DNA of 64,000 nucleotides from Ailurus styani (GCA_002007465.1 LNAC01000859.1:530189-594188), one strand, 5' to 3'; counted from the stretch's first letter, positions 11,125 to 23,680 are shown. Made by a program: numbers and translations. Notes: generated by a model from the letters alone, not told the origin.

Positions 11125-11156
<32 letters not shown>

Positions 11157-11165
11157 AAAAAAAAA
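11041..11165. repeat. GA-rich tract and (GAAA)n microsatellite
   Basis: A GAGA run near 11056 and about nine GAAA units at 11121-11158, ending in an A-run. Confidence 0.95.
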
Positions 11166-11370
11166 GCCGGTCAGGATCTCAGGGGAAGAAATTAATCTGG
11201 ACTGCAGAGAGAAGCATAGAAGACTTGCAAAGGCAAAACTGATTTGGAAAACACAGAAGCAAACACTCAAGTGAAAAGGAGAGCAGTCTCTAGAGAATGG
11301 ACAAGGAGCCTCCAGGGATGGACAGTTTTTAAGTTATTCACTCTGTGTATGAACACTTGATCTTGTAATT

Positions 11371-11395
11371 GTGTGTGTGTGTGTGTGTGTGTGTG
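11371..11395. repeat. (GT)n microsatellite
   Basis: About 12 GT units. The flanking sequence 11166-11370 is unrecognised. Confidence 0.97.
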
Positions 11396-11519
11396 GTGTC
11401 TTTTTATAAGTAGTCACACTGACTTTAAGTGTGTACATGGGCAATGAGAGCCAAGTTAAGATTTGTAAAGCCCCTAGACACAGAAAATATCATGGTATTC
11501 TGTCTTATCTTACCCCTAT

Positions 11520-11720
11520 TATGTAATTCTAAATTAAAATTGCATAACCATGGACTGAAATGCTTATGGATGAATAGATATGATATCTAGAATGTGCTTC
11601 GAAATAATCTGGGTGGGGAGATGAATGGGTATGTGGAACAGTTTGGTTATGGGTTAAGAGTTACTATAGCTGGGTAATGGGCACTATCATGTATGCCTGA
11701 AAGACAGTTATAGAAAATGG
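11520..11720 (+). mobile_element. L1M 3'UTR fragment, sense
   Basis: 'gatatctagaatgtgcttcgaaataatctggg', 'gttatgggttaagagttac', 'agctgggtaatgggcac' match the 3' terminal region of L1M-type elements. Confidence 0.7.
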
Positions 11721-12510
11721 TAGTAACCATAAAATAAGAGTGTGAAAGCCAGCAAAGTTTCTATTTATTTTTCATGGTAAGTACTTTGAAGCCTGAAAAG
11801 AAATTTCCAACTCTTTTAGTGTCTCTGTTGCTGACGTTAAAAGCCCACACACAGTTTACCTACCGGGGATCCTGTGCTGGCTGGAGTGAGGATTGCTGCC
11901 CTGATTGTCTTGTCTGAGGATGGTTTCCCAGGGTAAGGGCGCCTCAGGGGCAGTGCAAATAAAAGCTAAGAGAAGAAGCTGATCCTTTGTCCCTGCCTGG
12001 TAAGAAGTATCCCGGCTGACCTGAGCAAGGACTGGCAGTGTTTTCAACATCAGACAAGGGGGATGTAGCATTGGGCAGGGGCTGATGTATTTAGTTTACT
12101 AGTCAGGATCTGAATAAAATTATAATTGAGGTTTTTTTTAATTTTAGAAATAAAAACTGAGGGAGTAAATTTTAATTTCCTAAAAACTATTGACTGTAGG
12201 TTGTAGCTCTTTGATCTAATCTATCATTAAATGTGCTTAATAAATACTAGGCAATTAATATTTCTAGTTGTTGAAATATTTGTTTTCTTTGAACAAACAT
12301 AAGCCATCCTGTAGCATGATGAACATTCATTTTTAAAAAATGAATTCACTGTAATTTTTAGATTATAAAAAATTTACAACACTGAAAAAAATACCAAAGA
12401 AAGAAAATCTTTTATACTTAAGTACCACCATATTCATTTCTTATAGTTTCTTAGAGTAAGAAACAAAATTATATGACTCTAAATAAATGATACTACAGTA
12501 ATCCTATCTG
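11721..12510. other. Unique DNA, locally GC-richer
   Basis: The segment 11830-12070 is richer in GC than its surroundings and has no recognised repeat. A 71-residue minus frame there has no known relative. The remainder is AT-rich. Confidence 0.45.
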
Positions 12511-12651
12511 CAGGGGAAGGGGCAGAGGGAGAGGGAGAAGCAAACTCCCCTCTGAGCTGGGAGCCTGATATGGGGCTTGATCCTGGAATTCCAGGATCAT
12601 GACCTGAGCCAAAGGCAGATGCCTAACACATCGAACTGCCCAGGCGTCCCC
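12511..12651 (-). mobile_element. Can-SINE, old partial copy
   Basis: Antisense body lacking the A-tail end, from 'aggggaaggggcagaggg' to 'gcccaggcgtcccc'. It is more diverged than the others and has no TSD. Confidence 0.9.
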
Positions 12652-15593
12652 AAAATATGTTTTAAATGCTGTCTCCTTCTAAATATTTATGACACAGATA
12701 CAGACAAGTGGAGTTAAATTGAAGAAATAGCGTAACAAAGAGAAATATACTGCACTGGTATTGATTATAAGATTTAAATGACTGTCTTTACATGTATATA
12801 ATTCTGTCATCTCCCAATTTTTTTTGGTTTGTTTTAAACATACAAAGAAAAAGTTGTATGTATCCCAATAGCAGAAGCAAGTCACACAGAGTAGCCTCTA
12901 CAGCTTGTTCATATAAAATGTACAAAAAAAATGCTGTCAGAGGTATTTACAAGCCTATAAGAATTATTTCTACATGCTGCATAATGCGAGGAATAAAATA
13001 GAATTTTCCTCACCATCATCCTCGTCTTATTTTCCAAGCACCTCCTATATGAAATAAACACGCTTGGATTCTCTAGAGAGGGGGAAAAAAGGATATTTTT
13101 TATCATGGTCCTTGTCCTTGAGAATCTTGGAATGCTTTATGAGATACGTGCAAATAAAAAAAGGACAATTTCAAAACCTGGAAATTTTCACGTATGTCCG
13201 CTGGACAGCACAGACAATGCTGAAGATAGATCAGGAACTGAGTACAAAATAAGGCTCATGGTTATGATAAAACATGTAAAACGCCCTCCATTCCTGTTCC
13301 TTTCAGTCTAGCTGATTGACATAAAAAAGAGGAAAGTAAGACCAATATGTAAATGGAAAAGCATCAAAACCAGGTAGGATGTTCAGACTGATCCCGTGAT
13401 GCAGTTCAGGGACAAAGAAGGAGAAAGAACTGGAGAATCAGCTGTGGTATTTGTGACACAAATAAAAGATAAGCATCTTAATTAACAAAGAAAATTTGCA
13501 TATTAGTAGTATATATTATCACCTCCTAGGAATGCACTTTGATTTATCTCAAAATGTACCCCCTAAAAAGTAAAACACCTTTATTTCCAATAATAAATCT
13601 TAATTATGGATACACCCAAATATTTGTTATACATTTTTAAGGATTACAGTTGGGTTAGTTTACTTTCATGCCCCAACCCTTTTATATCATTTAGTTTTTC
13701 ATGAAAGACAAGGCTTTGCAGCATCAAATAAACTATATGGTATTTACTGTAGGGATTAACTTTTAAATTAAAATGTGTGCTTGTTAACATGCTTCCTGAC
13801 GGTCTACAGGAGATTTGGGAGGTGTCTAAATGATACATGTAAAGAATCATTTTAGTGGGAAATAATTAAGTTAGACAAACTGATTTCACATAAAATTGTT
13901 TTGACTAAGCTTTTCACTCTTTATCAGGCTTCTTTGGTATTATTAAAAACCTGAGGTTTTATTTAGAAATCACCCAGGAAAAATGTGATATTTCCCTCAG
14001 ATAATGTGGATAGCTATTCATACAAGTCATCTTCAATAAATAGTTTTTTGTCCTCTTCATTATTTGGATTGATCATCTACATTGACTAGATTTATTTGTT
14101 ACTGATGTTCTGATTTATTCAGTATTATTCTTGGCTACATGTGTCAAGATATTTTGTATTCTTGGGCAAAACAAAAACAAAAAGATTCAGCTTCAAAGGG
14201 TAAAAACAATTGTAGCAGCAAAGTGAGTAGACTAGAAGCACCTTCTGAAAGCTATGCTCGCCAGCTGGCTTTTTCCCACTGTCTCCTGTGGGGCAGTACA
14301 CTTAAGTTCCATCTAAAACATTTGTGTTTTGTTTATGGTCCACTGAGAAAAGAAACTCCCCCGGGGGAGTAAAGGGCACACTGGGGCTGTGCCATTGAGA
14401 GATGTGAACCACCCAAATATGTGTTTCATTAAACACATAATGTAATTGCCATTACAAAGTGGAATCACAGCTGTTTCAAATGGCAACAGATTTCTTCATT
14501 CTAACGGGAGGAAACAAAATACACTTGACCACTTACACCTGTTCTTTAGGCTGTGTTCCCCGCTTCAGTCTGAGGAGCACATGGAGACTGCCAACAGCAT
14601 TTCTCCTGAGGACGTTAGATCAAGAGCTCACACTGTGGCTGAGCACCATCGTGGGCATTGCCCCGTGGGCAGAAGGCTTTAGTATAGCTAAGGGGCTCAG
14701 GGGGCAGGGAGCTTAGGCGGGATGAAATGAAGAAGACTTCTGCTTTCCCGGATTTTCGATCACTCCCTGACAGCTGACAGGACCATGCCTCAATGTAGGA
14801 TTTCTTCTCAGGCAGATGGATACTAACTTTAACTATATAAATATGCATCTTGAAGTGACGCATAAGGAGACTGAATGAACACCCTTCGGGTGTATTAATA
14901 TACATACTGACACCCCCTCAACTTTCATGAATGCTTAGGACACAATATACGTGCTTCAGTGGCGGTCAGAAGACAATGTTCTGTTCAAGGCTGGTTAGCT
15001 CCAAAACGGGAGTATCTTGAAAAGTCAGAGAGCAGGAAAGGCTTCTGACTATCTTTGTGAACCAGAGAGAAGGCAGAGCTTCTAGAGGAAGAGGGAGGAC
15101 ATTGAATAAAAGGATGGACAGGGATGAAATTTGCCTACTTCATAATTCTGCCCAGGGTCCACCCTTGCCTCAAAATCTGGTAGCTCTCACACCAAAAAAA
15201 CAAAAAACAGAAAAACCCTAACTATCAAATGTCATTGCTCACTTGATCCATCTTCCTGACCTGTGTTGTACTGCTCATTTACTTTTCATCTTTGAAAGCT
15301 AATCAGTTTCTTGGAGGGAGCATAATTTATGGATATTCTTTGTTCTTCAAGCCCCCATCTCATCCTACAGTCTACATCCATATCAGTCCACACCCAGGAG
15401 GATAAGAGTTTCTAATTGGTAAAGCCACAGTGTCTTTACTTCAGTTATTCTGAATCCACCTTCTTTTATACTCGTCATTCAAGTCCTTTAAATACTCCAA
15501 AACTATTAATTCCTCATGCCCCCAAACTATTACCAGCTAATCATTCTGATTTGACCTATAACACATGCACACTCTATATATTACTATGTCTAT
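12652..15593. other. Long repeat-poor interval
   Basis: No element or exon recognised over nearly 3 kb. It contains the perfect 16-bp palindrome 'actcccccgggggagt' at 14355-14370. Several short overlapping frames at 14.1-14.9 kb are unrecognised. Confidence 0.5.
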
Positions 15594-15617
15594 AACACAC
15601 ACACACACACACACACC
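15594..15617. repeat. (AC)n microsatellite
   Basis: About 12 AC units. Confidence 0.97.
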
Positions 15618-17371
15618 CAGTTTTACCATAACGTTGTGAACACTGTGATTTTACCTATGGTCATTCTCATTTTAGCTATGATCTATTTTAAAAATCAAGA
15701 CATCATAAAGGCAAAATAGTAAATATCAGATTTGTTTCCTGTGGTTAGGAGCCTAAATTACCATGAAGCACAAATATATGCCCACAGCCATATTAAAAAT
15801 ATTGTTCCTTAAATGAAGGTTCTCTGGCATCAACTGCTAGTGATTGTTGAGCCACTGAAGTTGTAATGCATTTCTGAAACACATGTTATAATCATCAAGC
15901 CTAAATATATCTCTAATTAAAACAAATCCTGCCATGAGTATGAAGATCAAAAGGAAAGTGCTCTTGATATATCAGTGTTCCATTTAGGCCTCCACCTCTT
16001 GGGCAGAAATCTCCCAGAGATACTGCAAATCCATTAGAATCTGTTACATGCTAAAGCTTCTAGTTTAACTCCAATCGCCTGTGTAAAATCCTGGATTATA
16101 AATCACTGCTGCGATCTATGCCCAGGAACCATCTAGTGGTATTGTTTATGGGAAGGATTGGAGGAGGGTACACTGAGCAACATCTTAGGGTTGATTGATC
16201 AGAAAATATAAATGATATTTCCAAAACAATGAAAATTTTCAGCACTTCTCCATTCAATAGGCAGAAAATGAGGGGGGTCATTATATCCCTTTAAAATAAA
16301 GCATACGAAGGTGCCCCCCTCGAATTATTGTCTTGCTCAATAAAGACTGTATGAAAAGCTTTTTGAAAAATCTGAAGTACTTTAAAAATACAGGGTATTG
16401 TTACTACTATTATTTTGCTTAAAATATTTCAAGTATAGTTCTTAATTGCCCATTATAATATACCTGTGGCTTCGGTTTTCCACTTAGCTCACTGAATTGC
16501 AGTGTTCATATCTTCTTAAAAATATTACGTATGCTGTGCTATTTGATCCCATTGTCATTTTTCTTATTACATTATATTGATCAGTCTGTTTATTTCTTCT
16601 AGTGGATCCAATCCTTGAATCCACTTTTTTAAAAATCCACTTTAAAAATCTACTCAATTTTTAAAATTGAGAACACTCAGGGCAGCCTCTAGAGGGCTGA
16701 CACCTGGTGTCTCTGCCATTAAATTCCTACAACCTTATCAAAAGATAATGTCTAATAACAATAAGAAAGTCTATCAGTTCCTAAATTTGATATCCATGCA
16801 GCAAAATTTGGAAAATTTTAGCATTCATTTGAAAGTTGATCCTTTTTTTCATCTTTTTTTCCCCCTCTTCTCTCATTCTTCTTGTAATGTCTTAATTCCC
16901 TTTATTCTTCCCTCCCGACCCACCTTCACTGCTTAGTCTTCTGCCTTCTCCTTGTCCCAGTCTTCCTTTCACATCATTTCTCTTGGGAGTATTAGAAGGC
17001 TGGTTAGCTGCTGTATTTTCTTATATAGACCTGAACAAAAGCTACCTAAGAGTGTCCTCTGTGAGAATTTTCACAATGTTAAAAAAAAAAAATCCCCGCT
17101 TAGTGTTTATGTAGGGTGCTCACATAGGAGAAGGGCAAACTGAACAAACTACCTTGGCCATTTAGATACTGTGGGGGTCAGAGGCAGACAGAAATATGGG
17201 GCACAGAGACAAATGAAATCATTTAAAAGTGGAACAGAAATTATGTAGGTGAAAAGAAAAGGGCTGTCCCTTGTACTTTCTTTGTGATAACTCACCAAGT
17301 AACACCAAAAATAATAAAGCGTTGCATCTGTAAATAATTCAGTATAAGTATCTTGTTTGAACAGCTAGATG
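15618..17371. other. AT-rich unique DNA
   Basis: No family recognised. Holds a 19-bp inverted repeat, 'ctcaatttttaaaattgag', at 16653-16671, preceded by small direct repeats of 'aaaaatccac'. Confidence 0.5.
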
Positions 17372-17475
17372 TAAACTAATGGAGGTCAGGTTCCATGTCT
17401 CGAACTTCTCTATAGCCTTGCCAAGAGCACAGCTCTTCACATACATCAGGCACGTAAAAAGAGTTTGAGTGAAGT
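17372..17475 (+). mobile_element. L2 3' end, sense
   Basis: 'aatggaggtcaggttccatg' followed by 'catcaggcacgtaaaaag...ttgagtgaa' follows the L2 3' terminal pattern. Confidence 0.5.
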
Positions 17476-18330
17476 ATAACAAATCACTATGAAACTGGTG
17501 ACTACCCCTCAATAATGGCCTATGATTGCTTCATACTATCTCAGGGGTTTAAAGCATGCAAATGAATAGGATCTCCCACAGATACACACATGTATAACAA
17601 ATAAACATACCACCCCAAAATACAAACACACAAGATAAATACAAATACATGAGAGAAAAATTATATAAAAACATATCCATGCAGAAAAATCAATTAATTA
17701 ATTTGCAAGATACTTGGTAACTGAAAAATAATCAAGGATATCTTGACTATGTTCAGTAATCTAAGTTTCCAGGAATTGGTGAGAGCAAATAAGCAACCTG
17801 TGAGTAGCTGTGCAATTAATATTTATAGTGAGATATTGACTTACGTGTACTTGGATAAGTCATGTTATCTGACTTAAGCTTCATGCTTCTGTATCTGAGG
17901 TGACGATACTATTAGCCTTCTCATCCACTTCCTCTGCAAAGATGCTCTGCAAATAAATGAGGTAATGTTTGGGAAGTGTTTGCAGCTTGGGAAGGAAACC
18001 CACTGCATACATCTCAGGTGTTATTACTATTCCATAGTCAAGCCTGGCATATTATTTTTATTTTAAATTGAAATTGTGCTGTTTGAGTTCTTGGGTTCTG
18101 ACCAGAATCTGGGTCAACATAAGAAGATGATTATTTTTAATTTTAATTCTGAGGCTCTGTTCGGATCCCTTGCACGTGTGAGGGAAAACTGTAGCAAATA
18201 AACAAAGCACATAAATCAAGCTTTGAAAGAGAAAAATCTCTATCCAGGAGGATTTTTTTTTCAATGAAGAGCATGCACACTGTATTTCCCCAGAGGAATA
18301 TTTCGGTCCAGGAAGGAGGATAGTGCACGC
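17476..18330. other. Unique DNA upstream of the CpG island
   Basis: No repeat recognised. As the immediate upstream flank of the CpG island it may hold distal promoter elements, but none can be named. Confidence 0.4.
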
Positions 18331-18383
18331 AGTGTGAGTGTGTGTGTGCGTGTGTGTGCGTGTGTGTGTATGTGTGTGTGTGC
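18331..18383. repeat. GT-rich microsatellite beside CpG island
   Basis: Interrupted (GT)n with GC steps ('gtgtgcgtgtgtgtgcg'). The antisense His-Thr and sense Cys-Val runs translated from it are artefacts. Confidence 0.9.
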
Positions 18384-18738
18384 TGTGCGTGCGCGCCCGC
18401 GGAGAGAGGGGCGGGGGAGGCGGATGAGGAGGATGAGATCATAGTTTCAGGATCCTCAGGAAACCCTGGTACTGGCAGCAGCCAGCCTCTGCTGTGCCCA
18501 CATGACCCACAACTCTGGCAGCGGACCCGGCACTTCCAACATTATTAAATAATAAGAAAGCGGCTCCTACTCCATGCCCAAACCTCCCTACAGACCAATG
18601 GACACCTTCTAAGAGTTTGGCGAGTCGGCGACTGAGGCGCCCGTCCATTCCAAGGTGTGTGCAAGGCGTTTTCCTCCTTGACAGCCCCGGGATGGGGGAG
18701 GGCGCGGGAGCGGAGGGGGTCCGGGTGCCGGGCGGGGA

Positions 18739-19221
18739 NNNNNNNNNNNNNNNNNNNNNNNNNNNNNNNNNNNNNNNNNNNNNNNNNNNNNNNNNNNNNN
18801 NNNNNNNNNNNNNNNNNNNNNNNNNNNNNNNNNNNNNNNNNNNNNNNNNNNNNNNNNNNNNNNNNNNNNNNNNNNNNNNNNNNNNNNNNNNNNNNNNNNN
18901 NNNNNNNNNNNNNNNNNNNNNNNNNNNNNNNNNNNNNNNNNNNNNNNNNNNNNNNNNNNNNNNNNNNNNNNNNNNNNNNNNNNNNNNNNNNNNNNNNNNN
19001 NNNNNNNNNNNNNNNNNNNNNNNNNNNNNNNNNNNNNNNNNNNNNNNNNNNNNNNNNNNNNNNNNNNNNNNNNNNNNNNNNNNNNNNNNNNNNNNNNNNN
19101 NNNNNNNNNNNNNNNNNNNNNNNNNNNNNNNNNNNNNNNNNNNNNNNNNNNNNNNNNNNNNNNNNNNNNNNNNNNNNNNNNNNNNNNNNNNNNNNNNNNN
19201 NNNNNNNNNNNNNNNNNNNNN
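18739..19221. other. Assembly gap (483 N)
   Basis: A run of Ns inside the CpG island, probably a GC-rich region lost in sequencing. It may hide the transcription start and part of the first exon. Confidence 1.
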
Positions 19222-19397
19222 CTCACGTTGGGGAGCAGGGTGGGGGGGATTGACCGGGAAGGCGGCGATGGGTCCCTTCCAGCCGGCGGCGTCTGCGCGC
19301 GTTGCAGTGCGCTGCGGTGCCCGGGCGGATGCTGAGGGGGAGTGGGCGCGCGGCGCTGGGGGCGGCGGGCGGCGGATGCGGGCGCGGGCGGGGGGCG
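19222..19397 (+). other. Candidate first exon end with splice donor
   Basis: GC-rich sequence ends at 'gggggcg|gtgagtgg', with GT at 19398 and GTGAGT matching the 5' splice consensus. ATG codons at 19267, 19329 and 19375 lie upstream; the frame from 19329 is open to the donor with low-complexity Gly/Ala/Arg residues, which may be coding or simply 5'UTR. The exon start is hidden in the gap or beyond. An alternative donor 'caag|gtgtgtg' exists at about 18655. Confidence 0.35.
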
Positions 19398-19600
19398 GTG
19401 AGTGGCCTCAGCCTTCCGAGCCCGTTGCCCGTTTTGGAGTTTTCCGCTGGACACGGGGCGGACGGGAGGCTCACTGTGGTGCTTGGAGTGGCAGATAGAG
19501 AGGTGCCTGTCGGAAGACCGGAGCCCAGGAGAGAGGAGGGATGTGCCGACGGCGGGGCTGGGCTCAGGGGTACCGTCCCCGGGACTCGGTAGTTCAACTT

Positions 19601-19914
19601 TGCTCGTTGGCCGGCTTGGGGTACGACTCTGTGATGCTAAGTGTGGGACTTGGGGGAGCAGTCCTGGAGGTACACTTGCAGAGAAGTTTACCACCCTTGG
19701 GTTCATTCGTGCTCTTGAAAAATGGTCTCTTGAGTTAGTGTTTACCTTCAAGTTTTCCTACTTTCTGTTAGGATCACTTGGTAGGAGTGTGTTTGTGTTT
19801 CCTTTGGAACACGACAGGAATCCATATGGTTGAAGTATGCATAGTTACGTTTACAAAAAAATAGACTTATTTTGCTTATTCCGAAGGTGGAAACTTTAGA
19901 AAAAAAACAGCTTT
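19601..19914. other. Flank of CpG island, probable first intron
   Basis: GC content falls back. No repeat recognised. Confidence 0.4.
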
Positions 19915-20105
19915 CCGTATGTTCCAGGCACAGTTCTGTGCGCTTTCACTCACTCAATTCTTACCGCAACAGGAGGGGTAGGTAGTATTGTCTACCTTTC
20001 ACAGTGAGGCAATCCAGATACAGAGAGCTGAAATAACTTAACGCAGAGTCGTACAGTTATTAAATGTTAGAGTCCAGTTGGACTCTCGGTTCACGCTTAA
20101 GCAAC
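19915..20105 (-). mobile_element. MIR SINE
   Basis: 'gttccaggcacagttctgtgcgctttcac', 'gtgaggcaatccagatacagagag', 'agagtcgtacagttattaa' is the antisense MIR series. Confidence 0.8.
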
Positions 20106-22224
20106 TCATATATTTATATGACACCTCGCTGTGCCTAAAGTCTTCTATATTTCATATACTGGCCACATTTCTCTACCAAGATGAACGCCTTAACTATGTG
20201 CGAAGGCTGGACGTAATTAAGGTTTTCTAATTTTTATTACTATAATTATAGTAACTATCCTTTGAGTACTTTTGTCACAACCAAGTTTCCTACAACAATT
20301 ATAAACTAAAGTAGTATTTATTAGCAAAGTTAAGATTTTCAGCAGTTAAGATGATCAGCCAAGTACATTATCACAAAGCAGGTGGCTGAAGTGATCTACA
20401 CTTTGCACTTAATTTTAAACTTCCTAAGGTATTAGTCTGGTCTTTGCTCGAAACATGGCCATCATTTTCCTCAGAGCACCAGAATCTTTGAGCAAGGTTA
20501 ATCATCTTTAATCCAGTCATTCTGACTAGAGGTTAAGCAGTTTTAAAAGAAGAATTTTGCAATTCTCTCTAAACTGTCAGTGGTTAAAAGCGGGTTATAT
20601 TTTCAGGGTGCTCGTGTATGTCTGTACCTTTTAGCCAGTTGTACATGCTTTATACAAAGTTGTGTAGCAATGAAGACTAAAATCAAAATTTCTCATTAGT
20701 GCTAAGTTGAAATAATTTTAAAATCTCCACTTGCTTTAAATGAACCACAATGTGAGGAAAGGTCTCAGTGGGGTGAACTCCCAACTGCACAAATTTAGAG
20801 AATTACTCTTCATTTGAGCTTATCATGGAACTCTCATAATATTCATTTTATCGGATGGATGTCTCTCTTAAGTCTTCATCTGTTATTTCTTCAAGTAAAT
20901 TGCTCCTTCACATAACCAGTTTCAAATTATTTTGACATTCATTGATTTCCTTAATTCTTGTCTCTCGGTTTAATTAAATTCAATATACATATTTCAAACC
21001 CACAATTATTCAGCGTTATCAGTGAAAAGACCAGACTCCAACTGAACTACATGGACACACGTTCTTTGGATATGAAAAAAAAAGTATCCCATTCTTTAGT
21101 GGTTAACCTCCTCCATACCCCAAATTATGGCTTTAACTTTATTTTGGGATACCAGAGCAGTGCTGTGGTCAAAAGAGTTACATGTCATCAGACACAGTGT
21201 TTTTGTTACTGACATTGAATTTGAATTTTCCAAGTCTACTTATATGAAATGTTGATTGTTTATTAAGCATACATTTTATAATACATAGATATGTCCTTTC
21301 TTACCTGACTCAGAACTGTTCCAGTTTTCAGCTTCTGTTACTTATTTTAGAGAAAGCATTCCCTTGCTACTTTTACCTCACCTGGTAGATATGACATGAC
21401 TTTTTCCTTTCAAGTCCCACGTCTCTAGTTTTGGGAGAATGATAATGCCTCTGCTTCCTGAGAGCCCCCATGTTTCAGGTGCTGGATGGGGAGCTGGGAA
21501 TCCGTAATGAGCAGAAAGATGAGTGAGCTCTGCCAACATAGAGGGTCAGACTCTAATGAAAGAATTATACAAATAAATGTTTATTTGCAAATTAAGATAA
21601 GTTCTCTGAAAGAAAGAATTCTATAAAAATGCGTAATAAAGAATTCTTAACTAGACATAGAGGTCACAACAGGACCTCTGCCCAAGCAGTCACATATTTG
21701 TGGAGAAATGACATGTGAGAAGGTGTTTACTAAGTCAGTTGTCTTCTTAAATGCATTCGTAAGTCTTTTCTGAATTATTTTCTGAATCAGAGACTTGGTC
21801 TCACTCTGGTTATCATGACGCGTCTCTATTCACCAGGAGTCATACTATGTACCTTCATTATTCACCTAGGGACATGGGGAGATATACAAAACTATCAATA
21901 CCCTTTAAAGCATGTAGAGCATGTGCTAGCCTTATCTAGTTATTACCTTATGTACAGACAGTTATTTAAGCTTAGTGAAATATAATCATTTTCTTTCTTT
22001 GCCTTAACTACTTTTGAATTTTAAAAAAGTAGTTGTGTGTGTGTTTAGTTGTTGTTAAAGTGGCAGAATGTCTCAAAATAGAAATGCAATAGATTCATCA
22101 CACAGTCCCTAGGATTCTCTGAAGTGTCCAAGGGAAGAGAAGAGGTCTCAGAGTAAAGGAGGTGATATTAAGTGATGGATATGCTGGGACCATATGTATT
22201 AACAATTTAAAGCAAGCACAGTAA
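20106..22224. other. Long repeat-poor interval
   Basis: No element recognised. It holds the perfect 18-bp palindrome 'ttactataattatagtaa' at 20237-20254. If the CpG island gene runs on the plus strand this would be first-intron DNA, a common place for enhancers. Confidence 0.5.
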
Positions 22225-22455
22225 CTACATTTATTGAATAGTTACTGTGTGCCGGGTATTCTGTGGGCGATAGATAAATTCACTTATGTATTCTTCACAA
22301 TAGCCTAGAGGTCTGCGTGCATTACCCACATCCCCATTTTATAGAACAGGAGCAAAAGCACGAAGAGAGCAATGATCATGACCACCGTCACATAGGTAGA
22401 GATAGACCCTAAATTCAAGTATTCTGATATTGTAGTCTACACTGTTAACTATTGA
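22225..22455 (-). mobile_element. MIR SINE, nearly full length
   Basis: From 'tttattgaatagttactgtgtgccgggtattctg' through 'ccattttatagaacaggagc' to 'gtctacactgttaac', in antisense MIR order. Confidence 0.8.
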
Positions 22456-22494
22456 TGCGTAGCACCTAGTTCATAATCTTACTCATGTGTTAAA

Positions 22495-22711
22495 TTCCCA
22501 TCATCAGGGGCGCCTGGGTGGCTCAGTCGTTAAACGTCTGCCTTCAGCTCGGGTCATGATCTCAGGGTCCTGGAATCGAGCCCTGCATTGGGCTCTCTGC
22601 TCTCCAGGAAGCCTGCTTCTCTCTCCCACTCCCCCTGCTTGTGTTCCCTCCCTCGCTGTGTCTCTCTGTCAAATAAATAAATAAAATCTTTTAAAAAAAT
22701 TTCCCATCATC
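22495..22711 (+). mobile_element. Can-SINE with 11-bp TSD
   Basis: Head 'ggggcgcctgggtggctcag' with 'tcgttaaacgtctgcc', a different subfamily from most copies here. The TSD 'ttcccatcatc' is at 22495-22505 and 22701-22711. Confidence 0.96.
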
Positions 22712-23676
22712 GTTGAAATAGTAACACCTCCTAATATGATCCTTTGGTTACTTTTCCCTTAATAAAAATGAGTGGAAAAAAATAGAACTTCCTTTGGCAA
22801 TGCTTTTTGCCGCATATTTTACAGGCAAAATATACATAAAGCAAGAAGAAATATACGAATTCATAGACAAAGAATGGAGACCACTAAATTATGAGAAATT
22901 TCTCATTATATGTTATATTTTAAAAATTCAAAAAGAGTCATTTGAGCAGCATTTGAAACTATTGAAATTTTTAGCATCAAGGAAATGTACCTCAGCATTT
23001 CAAACAATAAGGGAAATATGTTTAACAGCTGGCAGTTCTGTGACCATTAATAAACTTAAGAATTTTAAGTCACCCGTTTCACGTACCCACCATGTCTGTC
23101 CAGAGTGTGCACTGCAAAGAGGGTATAAAGTATGACATAAAAACACCTATTGAGTTGTCTTGGTAAAATGTAAGACAATTTTTACATTAGGATCTTCTGA
23201 CATGACTCATAGTAATTGGTATGATAAAAACTTAATAGTTTTGAATATTATCCAAATAATGCTAATCTAAGCATATGCTAAGACACATGGGGTGTATTTT
23301 AAGCAAAGTGAAGTACTAATTGGTTAAGTTTACTAATGCATATAAAGATCTTTGCACAGTGTCTGAAAATGTTAGCCAGTGTTATTTCTCCCTGAAAATA
23401 ATGGATAATATGCAGCTGATATGATAAATGTTGGTAGTAACCATGAATCACAATTCATACATAGACCACACATAAAAGTATGTGACTCCTTTCTTTGAAA
23501 GTATTCGAAGTGCTTAAGGAAGTGCATACATTTTCTGTTATTCTGGTGTCCCTGTCAAGAATGTGCTACATCATTTCTCTGTATGTTCAGTTTCATCCAA
23601 AGCTTGATTTCATGGAATAATTAGTAAACTGTTGCTCTAATTTATACCATAAGGAAGAGCTGCAAGACTTGATCTG

Positions 23677-23680
<4 letters not shown>
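22712..23680. other. AT-rich unique DNA
   Basis: A 113-residue plus frame at 22794-23135 has no recognisable domain and AT-driven composition, so it is treated as chance. No repeat recognised. Confidence 0.5.

Larger units (their letters stand above)
18384..19600. promoter_or_regulatory. CpG island, probable gene promoter (gapped)
   Basis: A sharp shift to GC- and CpG-rich DNA in an AT-rich setting. Visible signals are a GC box 'ggggcggggg' at 18408-18417, a CCAAT box at 18595-18599, another GC-rich box just before the gap ('gggcgggga', 18730-18738), and NRF1-like 'tgcgcgcgttgcagtgcgc' after the gap. No strong TATA box is convincing ('attattaaataataa' at about 18540 is a weak candidate). Such islands mark transcription starts of most housekeeping and many developmental genes. 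The 5' splice donor at 19398 favours a plus-strand gene. The gene cannot be named. Frames of 380 and 293 residues here run through Ns and are not genes. Confidence 0.75.

Noticed and set aside
18143..18442. Minus frame with a His-Thr repeat
   Set aside because: Translation of the GT-rich microsatellite.
18609..19751. 380-residue minus frame and 293-residue plus frame across the CpG island
   Set aside because: Both run through 483 Ns. The rest is Pro/Arg/Gly-rich translation of CpG-island DNA with no domain.
22794..23135. 113-residue plus frame as a possible gene
   Set aside because: AT-rich, no recognised domain, no splice or promoter context. Long frames of this size arise by chance in 64 kb.
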